Source of the DNA: Amycolatopsis azurea DSM 43854
Lineage (GTDB): Bacteria; Actinomycetota; Actinomycetes; Mycobacteriales; Pseudonocardiaceae
Length of the DNA stretch: 64,000 nucleotides
Reading direction: 5' to 3'
Assembly: GCF_001995215.1 (NCBI RefSeq)
Contig: NZ_MUXN01000016.1
Span: 124,001-188,000, forward strand
Made by a program: the position numbers and the translations under genes. Position 1 is the stretch's first letter. Every line of letters starts with the position of its first letter. Of the stretch, positions 43,650 through 51,929 are shown piece after piece. The notes beneath the pieces were generated by a model that did no database searches, had not been told where the DNA came from, and saw only the letters and a program-made list of their open reading frames with translations.

Positions 43650-44458
43650 GGCGACACCGCGTCCCGGAGCGCGGTCAGCTCGGCCGCCAGTTCGGCGTCG
43701 GTCGGGTAGTCGTCGTCGCGTTCCAGCAGGACACCCGGCGGATCGACCCGCTTGCGAAGCTCCCTCAGCAGGTCCAGCACCTCCGGGACCACCGGATGGG
43801 CGTGCGTGTCGTGGTAGACGCCGTCGCGTTCGACGCCGCCGGCCATATGCGTGTACGCCAGCCGCTCCCACGGGATCTCGTCGAGGAACCGTCCGGGATC
43901 GGTGCCGAGGTTGCGGGCGTTGGCGTACAGGTTGGCGACGTCGATGATCAGCAGGCAGCCGGTCCGGTCGGTCAGCTCCCGCAGGAACTCCGACTCGGTG
44001 AACTCGGCGCCCGGCCATTCCAGCACCGCCGCGATGTTCTCCAGCGCGAACGGGACCCCGACGATGGACTGGGTCAGTTTGACGTTGTCCACCAGGACGT
44101 CGAGCGCTTCGCGGGTGCGGGGGAGCGGCATCAGATGCCCCGAGTCGAGACCGCCCGCGCGCACGAAACACACGTGGTCGCTGGCCATCGGCGCGCCGAG
44201 TTCACGGGTGACCTCCGCGAGATGCTCGACGCGTGCGGTGTCCAGCGGCTCCGCCCCGCCCAGCGACAGCGAGACCGCGTGCGGCAGGACCGGCATTCCC
44301 TTGTCGCGCAAGGCGACCAGGGTCTCGGGAAGGTGCCCGGCGTGCAGGTTCTCGGCGACGACCTCGACCCAGTCGACCCCGGGCAGCCGCGTGATCGACA
44401 GGTCCAGCTCGTGCCGCCAGCCGATCCCGATCCCGAGGCGGCCCGGTCCGTCAGCCAC
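43646..44458 (-). CDS. DUF692/MNIO-family multinuclear iron oxidase
   Basis: 270 residues. GTG 44458 starts inside the last codons of the upstream membrane-protein gene (8-bp overlap), so translation is coupled. TIM barrel with family metal-site segments: VVAENLHA, LPHAVSLSLGG, ASDHVCF, ALENIAAVLEW, IDVANLYANARN, THMAGG, DTHAHPV and LERDDDYP. Relatives MbnB, TglH, ChrH and BufB use two or three irons to oxidise Cys in peptides. The Cys-rich tail just upstream is the obvious substrate. Confidence 0.88.
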   Translation of the reverse strand: MADGPGRLGIGIGWRHELDLSITRLPGVDWVEVVAENLHAGHLPETLVALRDKGMPVLPHAVSLSLGGAEPLDTARVEHLAEVTRELGAPMASDHVCFVRAGGLDSGHLMPLPRTREALDVLVDNVKLTQSIVGVPFALENIAAVLEWPGAEFTESEFLRELTDRTGCLLIIDVANLYANARNLGTDPGRFLDEIPWERLAYTHMAGGVERDGVYHDTHAHPVVPEVLDLLRELRKRVDPPGVLLERDDDYPTDAELAAELTALRDAVSP

Positions 44459-45398
44459 CGCAGCCCCCGCCACCGCAGGAACTGCCGCCGCCACAGGAGG
44501 ACGAGCTTCCGCTGCTGCACGAGGACCCGGTGCTGCAGGTGCTGCCGCCGGACGATCCGCCGCCGCCGAAACCGCTGGAGATCGGCGGCGGGATCAGCGC
44601 CGCGCTCAGTTCCTCGTCCGGGTAGAAGGCGAGCCCGCCGAGCGCGACCGCCGCGGCCGCGCCGCCCAGCAGGAGACCGGGGCCCACGCCGCCCACGGCC
44701 GGTTCGTTGGGGATCCCGCGCTTGCGCTCCCGCGCCAGGGCGCTGTTGGCGCTCCCGAGGATCCGGTTGCCTTCGCTGGTCGGCCGCGGTCCGACCGCCT
44801 TCTTCTTGACCGACCGGGCGATCAGCATCGCGATCCCGGCCACGATCAGCAGCGGGATCAGGAAGCCGACCGCATGGCTCGTGGCGAGCCCGGCGAACAG
44901 GCGCACCACGCCGAGGACGAACACGGCGACGTACAGGGCGAAAACGACCTGGCGGATGCGCGGCGCCTGGTTGACGACCACGAGTCCCCGCGCCTCCAGG
45001 TTCTTGCCGAGTGCCTGCATCGGCCCCGACATGCGCAGCCTGTCGCGCATGCCGCGGGTCGTGGCGTTGTAACCCGGCTTGGCGCCCTTGGCGACGGCCC
45101 TTTCGATCGGGTCGGCGGGCTCGGCTCCGGCCAGCTGAAGCTGCTTCGAGCTGCTGACCCGCAAGATCCCGCGCTCGACCAGCGCCGCGATGGCCGTGTC
45201 GACCACCCGGTCCGGGCCGCCCGCGAGGTAGGCGAGCTCGTACACCGTCGGCTGCGGTCCGCTCACGGCGGCGCGCGGCGCCTTGCGTCCCAGCTTGACC
45301 GCGATCGTCCACAGGAGACCGACGGCCAGCGGAACCGCCAGCAGGACTGCGTAGATCGCCAGGAAAGTCGGTCCGGGGATGCCCCAGGTGTCGTTCAT
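44451..45398 (-). CDS. TIGR04222-like membrane protein with five-Cys Gly/Ser tail
   Basis: 315 residues. One transmembrane helix near 11-33, a soluble domain (YELAYLAGGPDRVVDTAIAA, EPADPIERAV), two helices around 150-198, then a VALGGLAFYPD motif. The last 38 residues are Gly, Ser and Cys only apart from two Thr: five Cys spaced 5, 7, 5 and 4 residues apart, ending Cys-Gly-Gly. Immediately followed by the DUF692 gene with overlap. Likely membrane-anchored precursor modified on Cys. Confidence 0.85.
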   Translation of the reverse strand: MNDTWGIPGPTFLAIYAVLLAVPLAVGLLWTIAVKLGRKAPRAAVSGPQPTVYELAYLAGGPDRVVDTAIAALVERGILRVSSSKQLQLAGAEPADPIERAVAKGAKPGYNATTRGMRDRLRMSGPMQALGKNLEARGLVVVNQAPRIRQVVFALYVAVFVLGVVRLFAGLATSHAVGFLIPLLIVAGIAMLIARSVKKKAVGPRPTSEGNRILGSANSALARERKRGIPNEPAVGGVGPGLLLGGAAAAVALGGLAFYPDEELSAALIPPPISSGFGGGGSSGGSTCSTGSSCSSGSSSSCGGGSSCGGGGCGG

Positions 45399-45480
45399 CG
45401 CACGGGCCTTTCACGAGCAGGTGCACTTACCGTAGTCGGACGCTGTTCCGTCCGGTCGTGGTTCCCTCGATCCCAGTCGA

Positions 45481-46038
45481 TCAGCCGGGGGAGCAGTCCG
45501 TGACGTCCATTTGGCCGTCATCGGGGCTGCTGACGGTGACCCGGGCTTTCTCCCCGGCGGTGGGTGCCGTCAGGAGCCAGGCCGACCGCCGATCCGGATA
45601 GGCGCCGAGACCGCCGAGGGCGACCGCGCCTCTCGCGCCGGTGACGAGACGCGGATCCTCCCTCGCCTCGGCGAGCAACCGCTCGCCCGCTCTGGTCGCC
45701 CACACTCCGCCTGGCGTCCTGGTGGCGGCGTGCCAAGCCCGTCGCCAGTGGTACGTCGGGACGACCAGGCCGGCTGCGAGCAGTTCCGCCCGCAGCGACC
45801 GCATCGGTTCCGGTTCGCGCAAGACTTCGCGTACCCGCTCGGCCCGCACTTTGGGCAGGGACTCCACCACCGCCAGCACGAACGGATCGGTGGGCTTCAC
45901 GGAGCTCCGGTGCAGGACACCGGACCGGTCGAGCCGGGCCGCCTTCCGTTCGAGAGCTCCGGCGACGGCGGTGTCCGTGACCCGGTCGGGGCCGCCGATG
46001 AGGTAAGCGACCTGGTAGATCGTTTCGAGCCGGTTCAT
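45481..46038 (-). CDS. Soluble TIGR04222-like paralogue without Cys tail
   Basis: 185 residues from ATG 46038, overlapping the stop of the five-Cys paralogue by 4 bp (ATGA). Keeps the shared blocks IGGPDRVTDTAVAGALER, PTDPFVLAVV and VALGGLGAYPD but lacks the N-terminal anchor, the central membrane helices and the repetitive tail; one Cys remains near the end (VTDCSPG). May be a regulator or partner of the membrane forms, or a decaying duplicate. Confidence 0.75.
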   Translation of the reverse strand: MNRLETIYQVAYLIGGPDRVTDTAVAGALERKAARLDRSGVLHRSSVKPTDPFVLAVVESLPKVRAERVREVLREPEPMRSLRAELLAAGLVVPTYHWRRAWHAATRTPGGVWATRAGERLLAEAREDPRLVTGARGAVALGGLGAYPDRRSAWLLTAPTAGEKARVTVSSPDDGQMDVTDCSPG

Positions 46039-46925
46039 CCGCCGCAACCCCCTCCGCCACCGCCGCCACAGGAGGACCCGCCACCACCACAGGATGACCC
46101 GCCCCCGCCGCATGAGGATGCGGCGAAGTAGGCCGCGCCTCCGCCGCAGGTGCTCGCCGTGCCGCCGAACAACCTCGCCTTCGTGCCGCCGGTCCTGATC
46201 AGCGTGATCGCCACGACCTGGTCGGGGAAGGCCTGCACCCCGTTGAGGGCCACCTGCCCGGTCACGGTGCGTGCCAGGTCGCGGTCCCAGTCGCCGTAGC
46301 GGAGCGCCAGCCGGCCCGCGGAGGTCGTGCGGCCGGACCTGTCCGGCCATTGCCCCCACACGGTCACGCCCAGAGCGCAGACCACGCCGAGGATCAGGAA
46401 GACGAGGATGTCGTGCGCGCGCTCCAGCGGTATGGCGTTCGCCAGACGCGCGATGCCCAGCGCGAGGACGGCCGCGTAGAGGGCGAGAGCGAGCAGCCAG
46501 CCTGTCCGTCGCCGGTTTTCGGCGACGGACAGGCCCTTCCGTTCCAGGTCGGCGCGCAGCTGTAGGACGACCTCGTGCCGCGCCATCCTGGAGCGCAGCT
46601 CGCGCAAGGTGATTCCGTGGCCGTGCACGAGCGAGACGACCGCGCGCTCGAAAGGATCCGCCGGGGTGGGCCTGATCGGGTGCAGGAGCCCGCGGCCGTC
46701 GGGCCGGAGCGAGTGCCGTTCGATCAGCCCGGCGACGGCGGTGTCGGTGACCCGTTCCGCGCCGCCCGCCAGCGCGGCCAGGTGATAGAGGCCGGGCACC
46801 TTCCTGACACCGGTGTCACGACGCAGCCACAGCTCGTTCGCCGCGGCGAGTGCCAGTGGCAGTACGGCGCAGACACCGTAGATCCAGGCGAAAGCCGGTC
46901 CGGAGATTCCCCAGGGTTCGTTCAT
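46035..46925 (-). CDS. Second TIGR04222-like membrane protein with five-Cys tail
   Basis: 296 residues. Starts MNEPWGISGPAF, nearly the same as MNDTWGIPGPTF of the 44451-45398 protein. Helices at about 12-32, 143-163 and 172-192. The terminal 43 residues hold five Cys spaced 11, 6, 6 and 7 residues apart, ending Cys-Gly-Gly, with a GGGGSSC unit repeated. First gene of the cluster; 75 bp downstream of msrB. Confidence 0.85.
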   Translation of the reverse strand: MNEPWGISGPAFAWIYGVCAVLPLALAAANELWLRRDTGVRKVPGLYHLAALAGGAERVTDTAVAGLIERHSLRPDGRGLLHPIRPTPADPFERAVVSLVHGHGITLRELRSRMARHEVVLQLRADLERKGLSVAENRRRTGWLLALALYAAVLALGIARLANAIPLERAHDILVFLILGVVCALGVTVWGQWPDRSGRTTSAGRLALRYGDWDRDLARTVTGQVALNGVQAFPDQVVAITLIRTGGTKARLFGGTASTCGGGAAYFAASSCGGGGSSCGGGGSSCGGGGGGGCGG

Positions 46926-47000
46926 GAGACACCGCCCTCCCCGACGCTGTTCCAGTTCTCAGTGAACGCGTCGGAGCGGGCGGTGGTTCGCTTCGGTTGG

Positions 47001-47423
47001 TTACGACTCGGGAACGAGCTTCAGCGAGATCGAGTTGATGCAGTACCTCTGATCCGTCGGCGTGGCGTAGCCCTCGCCTTCGAAGACGTGCCCGAGGTGG
47101 CTGTGGCACGACTTGCACAGCACCTCGATCCGGCGCATCCCCATCGTGGTGTCCTCGCGGAGGAGGACGGCGTCGGTGTCGGCCGGGTCGTAGAACGACG
47201 GCCAGCCGCAATGGCTTTCGAACTTGGTGTCGCTGCGGAACAGCTCGGCGCCACAGGCGCGGCACTGGTAGACACCGGTGGTCTTCTCGTCGGTGTACTC
47301 GCCGGTGAAGGGACGCTCGGTGCCCGCCTGGCGGAGCACGGCGTACTCGTCGGGGCTGAGCTGTTCCCGCCATTCCTGCTCGGACTTGACCACGCGCGGC
47401 GTGGCTCCGACAACGGGTTTCAT
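47001..47423 (-). CDS. msrB: Peptide-methionine (R)-S-oxide reductase
   Basis: 140 residues from ATG 47423 (MKPVVGATPRVV); GTG 47441 would add six residues. Repairs methionine-R-sulfoxide. Zinc-binding CxxC pairs CRAC and CKSC, signature HCGWPSFYDP, and the catalytic Cys in QRYCINSIS. In mycobacteria msrB also lies near the heme genes. Upstream of the DUF692 cluster on the same strand. Confidence 0.96.
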   Translation of the reverse strand: MKPVVGATPRVVKSEQEWREQLSPDEYAVLRQAGTERPFTGEYTDEKTTGVYQCRACGAELFRSDTKFESHCGWPSFYDPADTDAVLLREDTTMGMRRIEVLCKSCHSHLGHVFEGEGYATPTDQRYCINSISLKLVPES

Positions 47424-47442
47424 ACCTTTCACTGGTTCCACG

Positions 47443-47748
47443 TTACCCCGCGAGCCACGTGATGGCCCGGCCGATGATGTCCCATGCGGTGACCATCACG
47501 CCGAGCACGATGAGGACCACGACCAGCGCCGAGATCCACCAGCGCAGGCCGCCGAGGCGGTTGCTGGAGTCGGCGAAATCGGAGACACCGTCGATGCAGG
47601 CTTCCACGGTGAAGTTCGGGCCGCAGCGTTCGATGCGGTCCAGATGCTCGGCGAAGGCACGGGCTTCGGGGTCGTACGGGTCGAGGCCTACCAGGTCCTC
47701 GTGGAAACGAGGATTCTGGCCAGGTCCGAAAGGTCCGCTATCGGCCAT
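47443..47748 (-). CDS. Small protein with C-terminal membrane helix
   Basis: 101 residues. A soluble N-terminal part (DPYDPEARAFAEHLDRIERCGPNF, split) with two Cys, then one helix at about 70-92 (WWISALVVVLIVLGVMVTAW). Tail-anchored topology. Ends 19 bp before msrB and is probably cotranscribed with it. Function unknown. Confidence 0.75.
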   Translation of the reverse strand: MADSGPFGPGQNPRFHEDLVGLDPYDPEARAFAEHLDRIERCGPNFTVEACIDGVSDFADSSNRLGGLRWWISALVVVLIVLGVMVTAWDIIGRAITWLAG

Positions 47749-47821
47749 ACCGGCAACAGTAAGCCAAGAGCGGCGATTGGCCTACCACCAGCGAGGCGGG
47801 TCTCACCACCGCCACGCTGCG

Positions 47822-49513
47822 TCAGTTGCCGAGTACGCGCGTGTCGGCGTCGATGTAGTACTGCCCGCCGACCTGGACCACGCGCAGTGCCGGGCGAGGG
47901 CCGCCGTTGATCGTGATGTTCATGTCGATCGACCCGTCGGGGTTTCCGCCGCCGCTGTCGGCTCGTGCTTTTTCGGAGCCGGTGACTTTGTGTGCTGCCC
48001 AGTACTCGGCGAAGGCCTGCTCGGAGCCGTACACGGCTTTCGCGGCGTCAGTGAGCTTGTTCCAGCTCGCGGTCGTGCCGATCTTGCCCGTGTCGAAGAA
48101 GTCCAGGAGGAAGCCGCCCACGCTCGAATAGCTGGTGACCTTTTCACTGGGGGTCTTCCCCAGACCAGCGGGCGCGGGAGCGGACGAAGACGAGCCGCTC
48201 GACTTGGGCGCCGAGGTGCCGGGCTGCGGGTTGGCCCCGGTGTTGCCCCCGGCCTGGTTGCCGCTGCCCCCGTTGCTCGAGTTCAGCACCAGGAACACGA
48301 TCACGGCGATCACCACGACCGCGGCGCCGGCGCCCGCGAACAGGACGGCCTTGCGTTTGGCGTCGGTGTTCTTGGCCGGTGACGGCCGCATCGGGGCGGC
48401 GGCGGACGGTGGCGGGGACGCCGCGGGGACCGGGCGCGGCGGCGTGTTCGGCGGGGCGGCCTGCGAGCGCATCGGGATGAACGCGGCCGTCGGGGTGTGC
48501 TGCTTGACGGGCGGAGACGGGGGTGACGCCGCGGCCGACTGGGCCGGGCTCTCGGTCCGCTGCCACGGCGGCCGCTCTCCGAGGGGGTTGCCGCCTCCCG
48601 GGGTTTCGGGAGCGGCGGGCTGTCTGCCGCCGCCCGCTCCGAAGAGCCGCGGCGAGGCCGCCATGCCCGAGCCGGATTCGCTCGCCGCCAGCGCGGCGAG
48701 GCGCTCCCGGGCCTCGGCCATGCTCGGGCGCTCGGTCGGCTCGGTGCGCAGGAGGCTCATCAGCAGCGCCGTCGCGCCGCCCGCCTGCTGCGGCGGGTTG
48801 ATCTGCCCGTTCGCGGCCGCGTACAGCAGCGCCAGCTGGTTGGAGCTGTTCCCGTACGGCGTCTGACCCTCGATCGCCTGGTAGAGCGTCGCGCCGAGCG
48901 CGAAGACGTCGGAGCTGGGCACCGGGTCGGAGCCTCGCGCCAGCTCGGGCGCGAGGTAAGCCGGGGTGCCGCCGATCAGGCCGGTCTGGGTGAGCGTCAT
49001 GTCGCCGGCCGCGCGCGAGATGCCGAAGTCGGTGATCTTCGCGGTGCCGGACTCGTCGATCAGGATGTTCCCGGGCTTGACGTCGCGGTGCACGATCCCG
49101 GCGCGGTGCGCGGCGACCAGCGCCGACGCGACCTGCTCACCGATCTTCGCGACGCGCCCCAGCGGCAGCGTGCCCTCGTCGGAGATGATCGCCGAGAGGC
49201 TCGGGCCGTTCAGGTACTCCATCACCAGGCAGGGGTCGCCGCCGTGCTCGGCGATGTCGAACACCACGATCGCGTTCGGATGCTGGAAACGGGCCGCGTT
49301 CTTCGCCTCGCGCATGGCGCGCTGGCGCATGTTGTCGCGTTCGGCTTCGGAGACACCGGGCTGCGGGAGGATCTGCTTGACCGCCACCGAGCGCTCGAGG
49401 CGGACATCGATGGCGCGCCAGACCACCCCCATGGCACCGCTACCAATTTGCTCGACCAGGCGGTAGTGCCCAGCGATCAGCTGACCGGTGTCGATGGCGA
49501 CTGCTCCTGACAC
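47822..49513 (-). CDS. Membrane Ser/Thr protein kinase (PknB-like)
   Basis: 563 residues from GTG 49513; starts at 49531 or 49549 are also open. Kinase domain about 12-270: GSGAMGVVWRA loop, VAVKQIL Lys, HRDVKPGNIL catalytic loop, DFGIS, and APE as YLAPELARG. A Pro/Ser-rich linker leads to a transmembrane helix near 380-402. The extracellular part after a Gly/Ser linker looks like an NTF2-like sensor (GGFLLDFFDTG, TASWNKLTDAAKAVYG) rather than PASTA repeats. Substrates unknown. Confidence 0.92.
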   Translation of the reverse strand: MSGAVAIDTGQLIAGHYRLVEQIGSGAMGVVWRAIDVRLERSVAVKQILPQPGVSEAERDNMRQRAMREAKNAARFQHPNAIVVFDIAEHGGDPCLVMEYLNGPSLSAIISDEGTLPLGRVAKIGEQVASALVAAHRAGIVHRDVKPGNILIDESGTAKITDFGISRAAGDMTLTQTGLIGGTPAYLAPELARGSDPVPSSDVFALGATLYQAIEGQTPYGNSSNQLALLYAAANGQINPPQQAGGATALLMSLLRTEPTERPSMAEARERLAALAASESGSGMAASPRLFGAGGGRQPAAPETPGGGNPLGERPPWQRTESPAQSAAASPPSPPVKQHTPTAAFIPMRSQAAPPNTPPRPVPAASPPPSAAAPMRPSPAKNTDAKRKAVLFAGAGAAVVVIAVIVFLVLNSSNGGSGNQAGGNTGANPQPGTSAPKSSGSSSSAPAPAGLGKTPSEKVTSYSSVGGFLLDFFDTGKIGTTASWNKLTDAAKAVYGSEQAFAEYWAAHKVTGSEKARADSGGGNPDGSIDMNITINGGPRPALRVVQVGGQYYIDADTRVLGN

Positions 49514-49612
49514 ATTCTTTGACGAACACATCCCGGGTGATGGTGGCACTGCGCGGCCTGAAAGGTCCCGCGCACCCGATCGAGTGTAGCGGGCGGCGGT
49601 TTCGGCTCCCCG

Positions 49613-50308
49613 TCAGCTCGCCGGTGCGGAGGCGGGCAATTCTTCCTCGCCGCTCTTTTCGGGTACCTGACGGGCTTTCCGCCGGAAGACCTTGACCAGC
49701 CCGATGGTCCCCGCGACGGCGAACACGGCGTAACAGATCAGCAGGGCGGGAGGCGTTTCCCCGGTCAGCGCGTCACCGAGGACGACGACCGCGACCGTGC
49801 CCGGCAGGCTGCCGAGCGCGGTCCCGATCAGATACGGGGCGAAACGGACCGATGACACTCCGCACAGGTAACTGAACGGAGCGAAGGGCACCATCGGGAT
49901 CAGCCGTAAGGAGGTGATCGCCAGCACCCCGCCGTCCGAAAGGCGGTCGTTTACCGCGCGGACCTTGGCCCGGTGGAGGTGCCGGGTCACCAGATCGCGG
50001 CCCAGTGCCCTCGAAAGGGCGAACGAGAGCCCGGAGGCGACCGTGGTCGCCAGGATGCCGACGACGATGCCCGTCGTGGCGCCGAGCAGCAGCCCACCCG
50101 CCAGGTTGAACACGGTGCGCGGGATCGGGGCCACGGTCAGTACCGAATAGACCAGGAAGAACACCAGCGGCGTGGCCGGGCCGGTTTCGGCCGCCCAGGC
50201 CCGCAGCCCGGCCGGGCTCGGGATCGGCAAGAGCACCGCGGCCGTCACGAAGAGGGCGAGCACGGTGAGCGCGAGAATTAATTTGGTACGGCCGGACACT
50301 GCGTCCAC
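49613..50308 (-). CDS. TVP38/TMEM64 (VTT domain) membrane protein
   Basis: 231 residues from GTG 50308, or 228 from GTG 50299. About six membrane segments; VTT motifs are NLAGGLLLGATTGIVVG and SLRLIPMVPFAPFSYLCG. Related to DedA-like proteins proposed to move lipids or support membrane homeostasis. Divergent from the acetyltransferase gene with only 15 bp between start codons. Confidence 0.87.
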   Translation of the reverse strand: MDAVSGRTKLILALTVLALFVTAAVLLPIPSPAGLRAWAAETGPATPLVFFLVYSVLTVAPIPRTVFNLAGGLLLGATTGIVVGILATTVASGLSFALSRALGRDLVTRHLHRAKVRAVNDRLSDGGVLAITSLRLIPMVPFAPFSYLCGVSSVRFAPYLIGTALGSLPGTVAVVVLGDALTGETPPALLICYAVFAVAGTIGLVKVFRRKARQVPEKSGEEELPASAPAS

Positions 50309-50310
50309 CG

Positions 50311-50317
50311 TACGGTA
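50311..50317. promoter_or_regulatory. Overlapping divergent -10 elements
   Basis: TACGGTA reads TACGGT on the plus strand and TACCGT on the minus strand, both fitting TANNNT. The plus GTG at 50324 lies 7 bases past the element, expected for a leaderless transcript; the minus GTG 50299 lies at a similar leaderless distance. Confidence 0.45.
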
Positions 50318-50323
50318 TTCGCC

Positions 50324-50881
50324 GTGGTCGACATCGAGGCGCTGCGGACGCAGCCCGAACTCACCGGAGAGAACGTCGTGCTCACGCAGCTCGACGAGAC
50401 GTACTTCGAGACCGGCTGGGAAGCCTTGCGGGAACCGGAAAGCCGCAGGCTGACCGGTACACACACCGACTTCACCGAAGAACAGGTCCGGACCTGGCTG
50501 GCCGGACGGCCGGGCCTGGACGATCGCGCGGACTACGCGATCGTGCGCAAGTCCGATCGCGCGCATGTCGGCGATCTGGCGCTCACCGACCTCGACAAGG
50601 ACAACCGCTCCGGCGCTTTCCGCATCGCGCTGAACGGCCCGGGGTTCTACGGCAAGGGCTACGGCACCGAGGCGACCAAGCTGTTGCTGGGTTACGCGTT
50701 CGACGTCGTCGGCCTGCACCGCGTCTCGCTGGAGGTCTTCGACTTCAACCCGCGGGCCCGGCGCGCCTACGAGAAGGCCGGGTTCATCCGCGAGGGACTT
50801 CAGCGAGAGGCGCTGTGGTGGGACGGCGAATGGCATGACGTCATCACGATGGCGATCCTGAAGAGCGATCCGCGGCCCTGA
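50324..50881 (+). CDS. GNAT-family N-acetyltransferase (RimJ/RimL-like)
   Basis: 185 residues. Acetyl-CoA-binding loop at GPGFYGKGYGTEATKLL, then LHRVSLEVFDFNPRARRAYEKAGF, typical of RimJ/L-type enzymes that acetylate protein N-termini, amino acids or antibiotics. GTG 50324 start without ribosome site, consistent with leaderless expression. 28 bp before the polymerase gene. Confidence 0.9.
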   Translation: MVDIEALRTQPELTGENVVLTQLDETYFETGWEALREPESRRLTGTHTDFTEEQVRTWLAGRPGLDDRADYAIVRKSDRAHVGDLALTDLDKDNRSGAFRIALNGPGFYGKGYGTEATKLLLGYAFDVVGLHRVSLEVFDFNPRARRAYEKAGFIREGLQREALWWDGEWHDVITMAILKSDPRP

Positions 50882-50909
50882 ACGGCGCCGGTCTGGCTAC
50901 GGTGGGCGC

Positions 50910-51929
50910 ATGCCCAAGAACGGTGAGCCGATCGAGGTCGAGGCAGGCGAGCGCAAGGTCCGGGTGTCCAGTCCGGACAAGGTGTACTTCCCGGCGCGCG
51001 GGATCACGAAGCGCCAGGTCGTGGAGCACTACGTCGCGGTCGGCGAGCCGCTGCTGCGCGCGATCGGGGAGCGCCCGACGACGCTGAAGCGCTACGTCGA
51101 CGGCGTCGAGGGCGAGTGGTTCTACGCCAAGCGTGTGCCGAAGGGCGCTCCGGACTGGGTGGAGACGGTGAAGATCACCTTCCCGTCCGGCCGGACCGCC
51201 GAGGAGGTCTGCCCGACCGAGCCCGCCGTGTTCGCCTGGGCGGCGAATCTGGGCACCTTCGACTTCCACCCGTGGCCCGTGCGGCGGCCCGACGTCGACC
51301 ACCCCGACGAACTCCGCATCGACGTCGACCCGCCGGACGAGGCCGGGTTCTCCGACGCGGTCGAGGTCGCCGGCGTCGTGCGCGAGGTCCTCGACTCTGC
51401 CGGGCTCGTCGGCTACCCGAAGACCTCGGGCGGCCGCGGCGTGCACGTCCTGGTGCGGATCCGGCCGGAATGGGACTTCATCGACGTCCGCCACGCCGTG
51501 ATCGCGCTGGGCCGCGAGGTCGAACGCCGGATCCCGGAGAAGGCGACCATCGCGTGGTGGAAGGAAGAGCGCGGCGGCCGGGTGTTCATCGACTACAACC
51601 AGGCGGCGCGCGATCGCACGGTGGCGTCGGCCTGGTCGGTCCGGGGCACCGCGCGCGCGACGGTGTCGACCCCGCTGACCTGGGACTTGCTGACCGAGGT
51701 CGACCCGGACGACTTCGACGTCCTAACGGCGGGCGCGTTCTACGCCGAGCGCGGCGACCTGCACGCGCCGATGGACGAGCAGGCGTTCGGCATCGAGACC
51801 CTGCTGGAGTGGTACGCGCGGGACGAGCGCGACCACGGCCTCGGCGAAATGCCGTATCCGCCGGACTATCCGAAGATGCCGGGCGAACCGAAACGGGTCC
51901 AGCCCAGCAAGGCACGGGACGACACCTAG
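50910..51929 (+). CDS. LigD-type primase-polymerase (NHEJ polymerase domain)
   Basis: 339 residues. Archaeo-eukaryotic primase fold as in the POL domain of LigD: KVYFPARGITKRQVVEHY at the start, metal-binding Asp pair in ELRIDVDPP, KTSGGRGVHVLV, and DYNQAARDRTVASAWSVR. Fills and extends breaks with ribonucleotides. No ligase or nuclease domain is attached. A separate ATP-dependent ligase gene is 11 kb away (62652-63740). Shares CTAG with the MFS gene stop. Confidence 0.93.
   Translation: MPKNGEPIEVEAGERKVRVSSPDKVYFPARGITKRQVVEHYVAVGEPLLRAIGERPTTLKRYVDGVEGEWFYAKRVPKGAPDWVETVKITFPSGRTAEEVCPTEPAVFAWAANLGTFDFHPWPVRRPDVDHPDELRIDVDPPDEAGFSDAVEVAGVVREVLDSAGLVGYPKTSGGRGVHVLVRIRPEWDFIDVRHAVIALGREVERRIPEKATIAWWKEERGGRVFIDYNQAARDRTVASAWSVRGTARATVSTPLTWDLLTEVDPDDFDVLTAGAFYAERGDLHAPMDEQAFGIETLLEWYARDERDHGLGEMPYPPDYPKMPGEPKRVQPSKARDDT

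Noticed and set aside
44460..46160. Short DNA repeats near 44460-44560 and 46040-46160
   Set aside because: They are codons for the Gly/Ser/Cys tails, not CRISPR or satellite repeats; repeat units are irregular and in frame.
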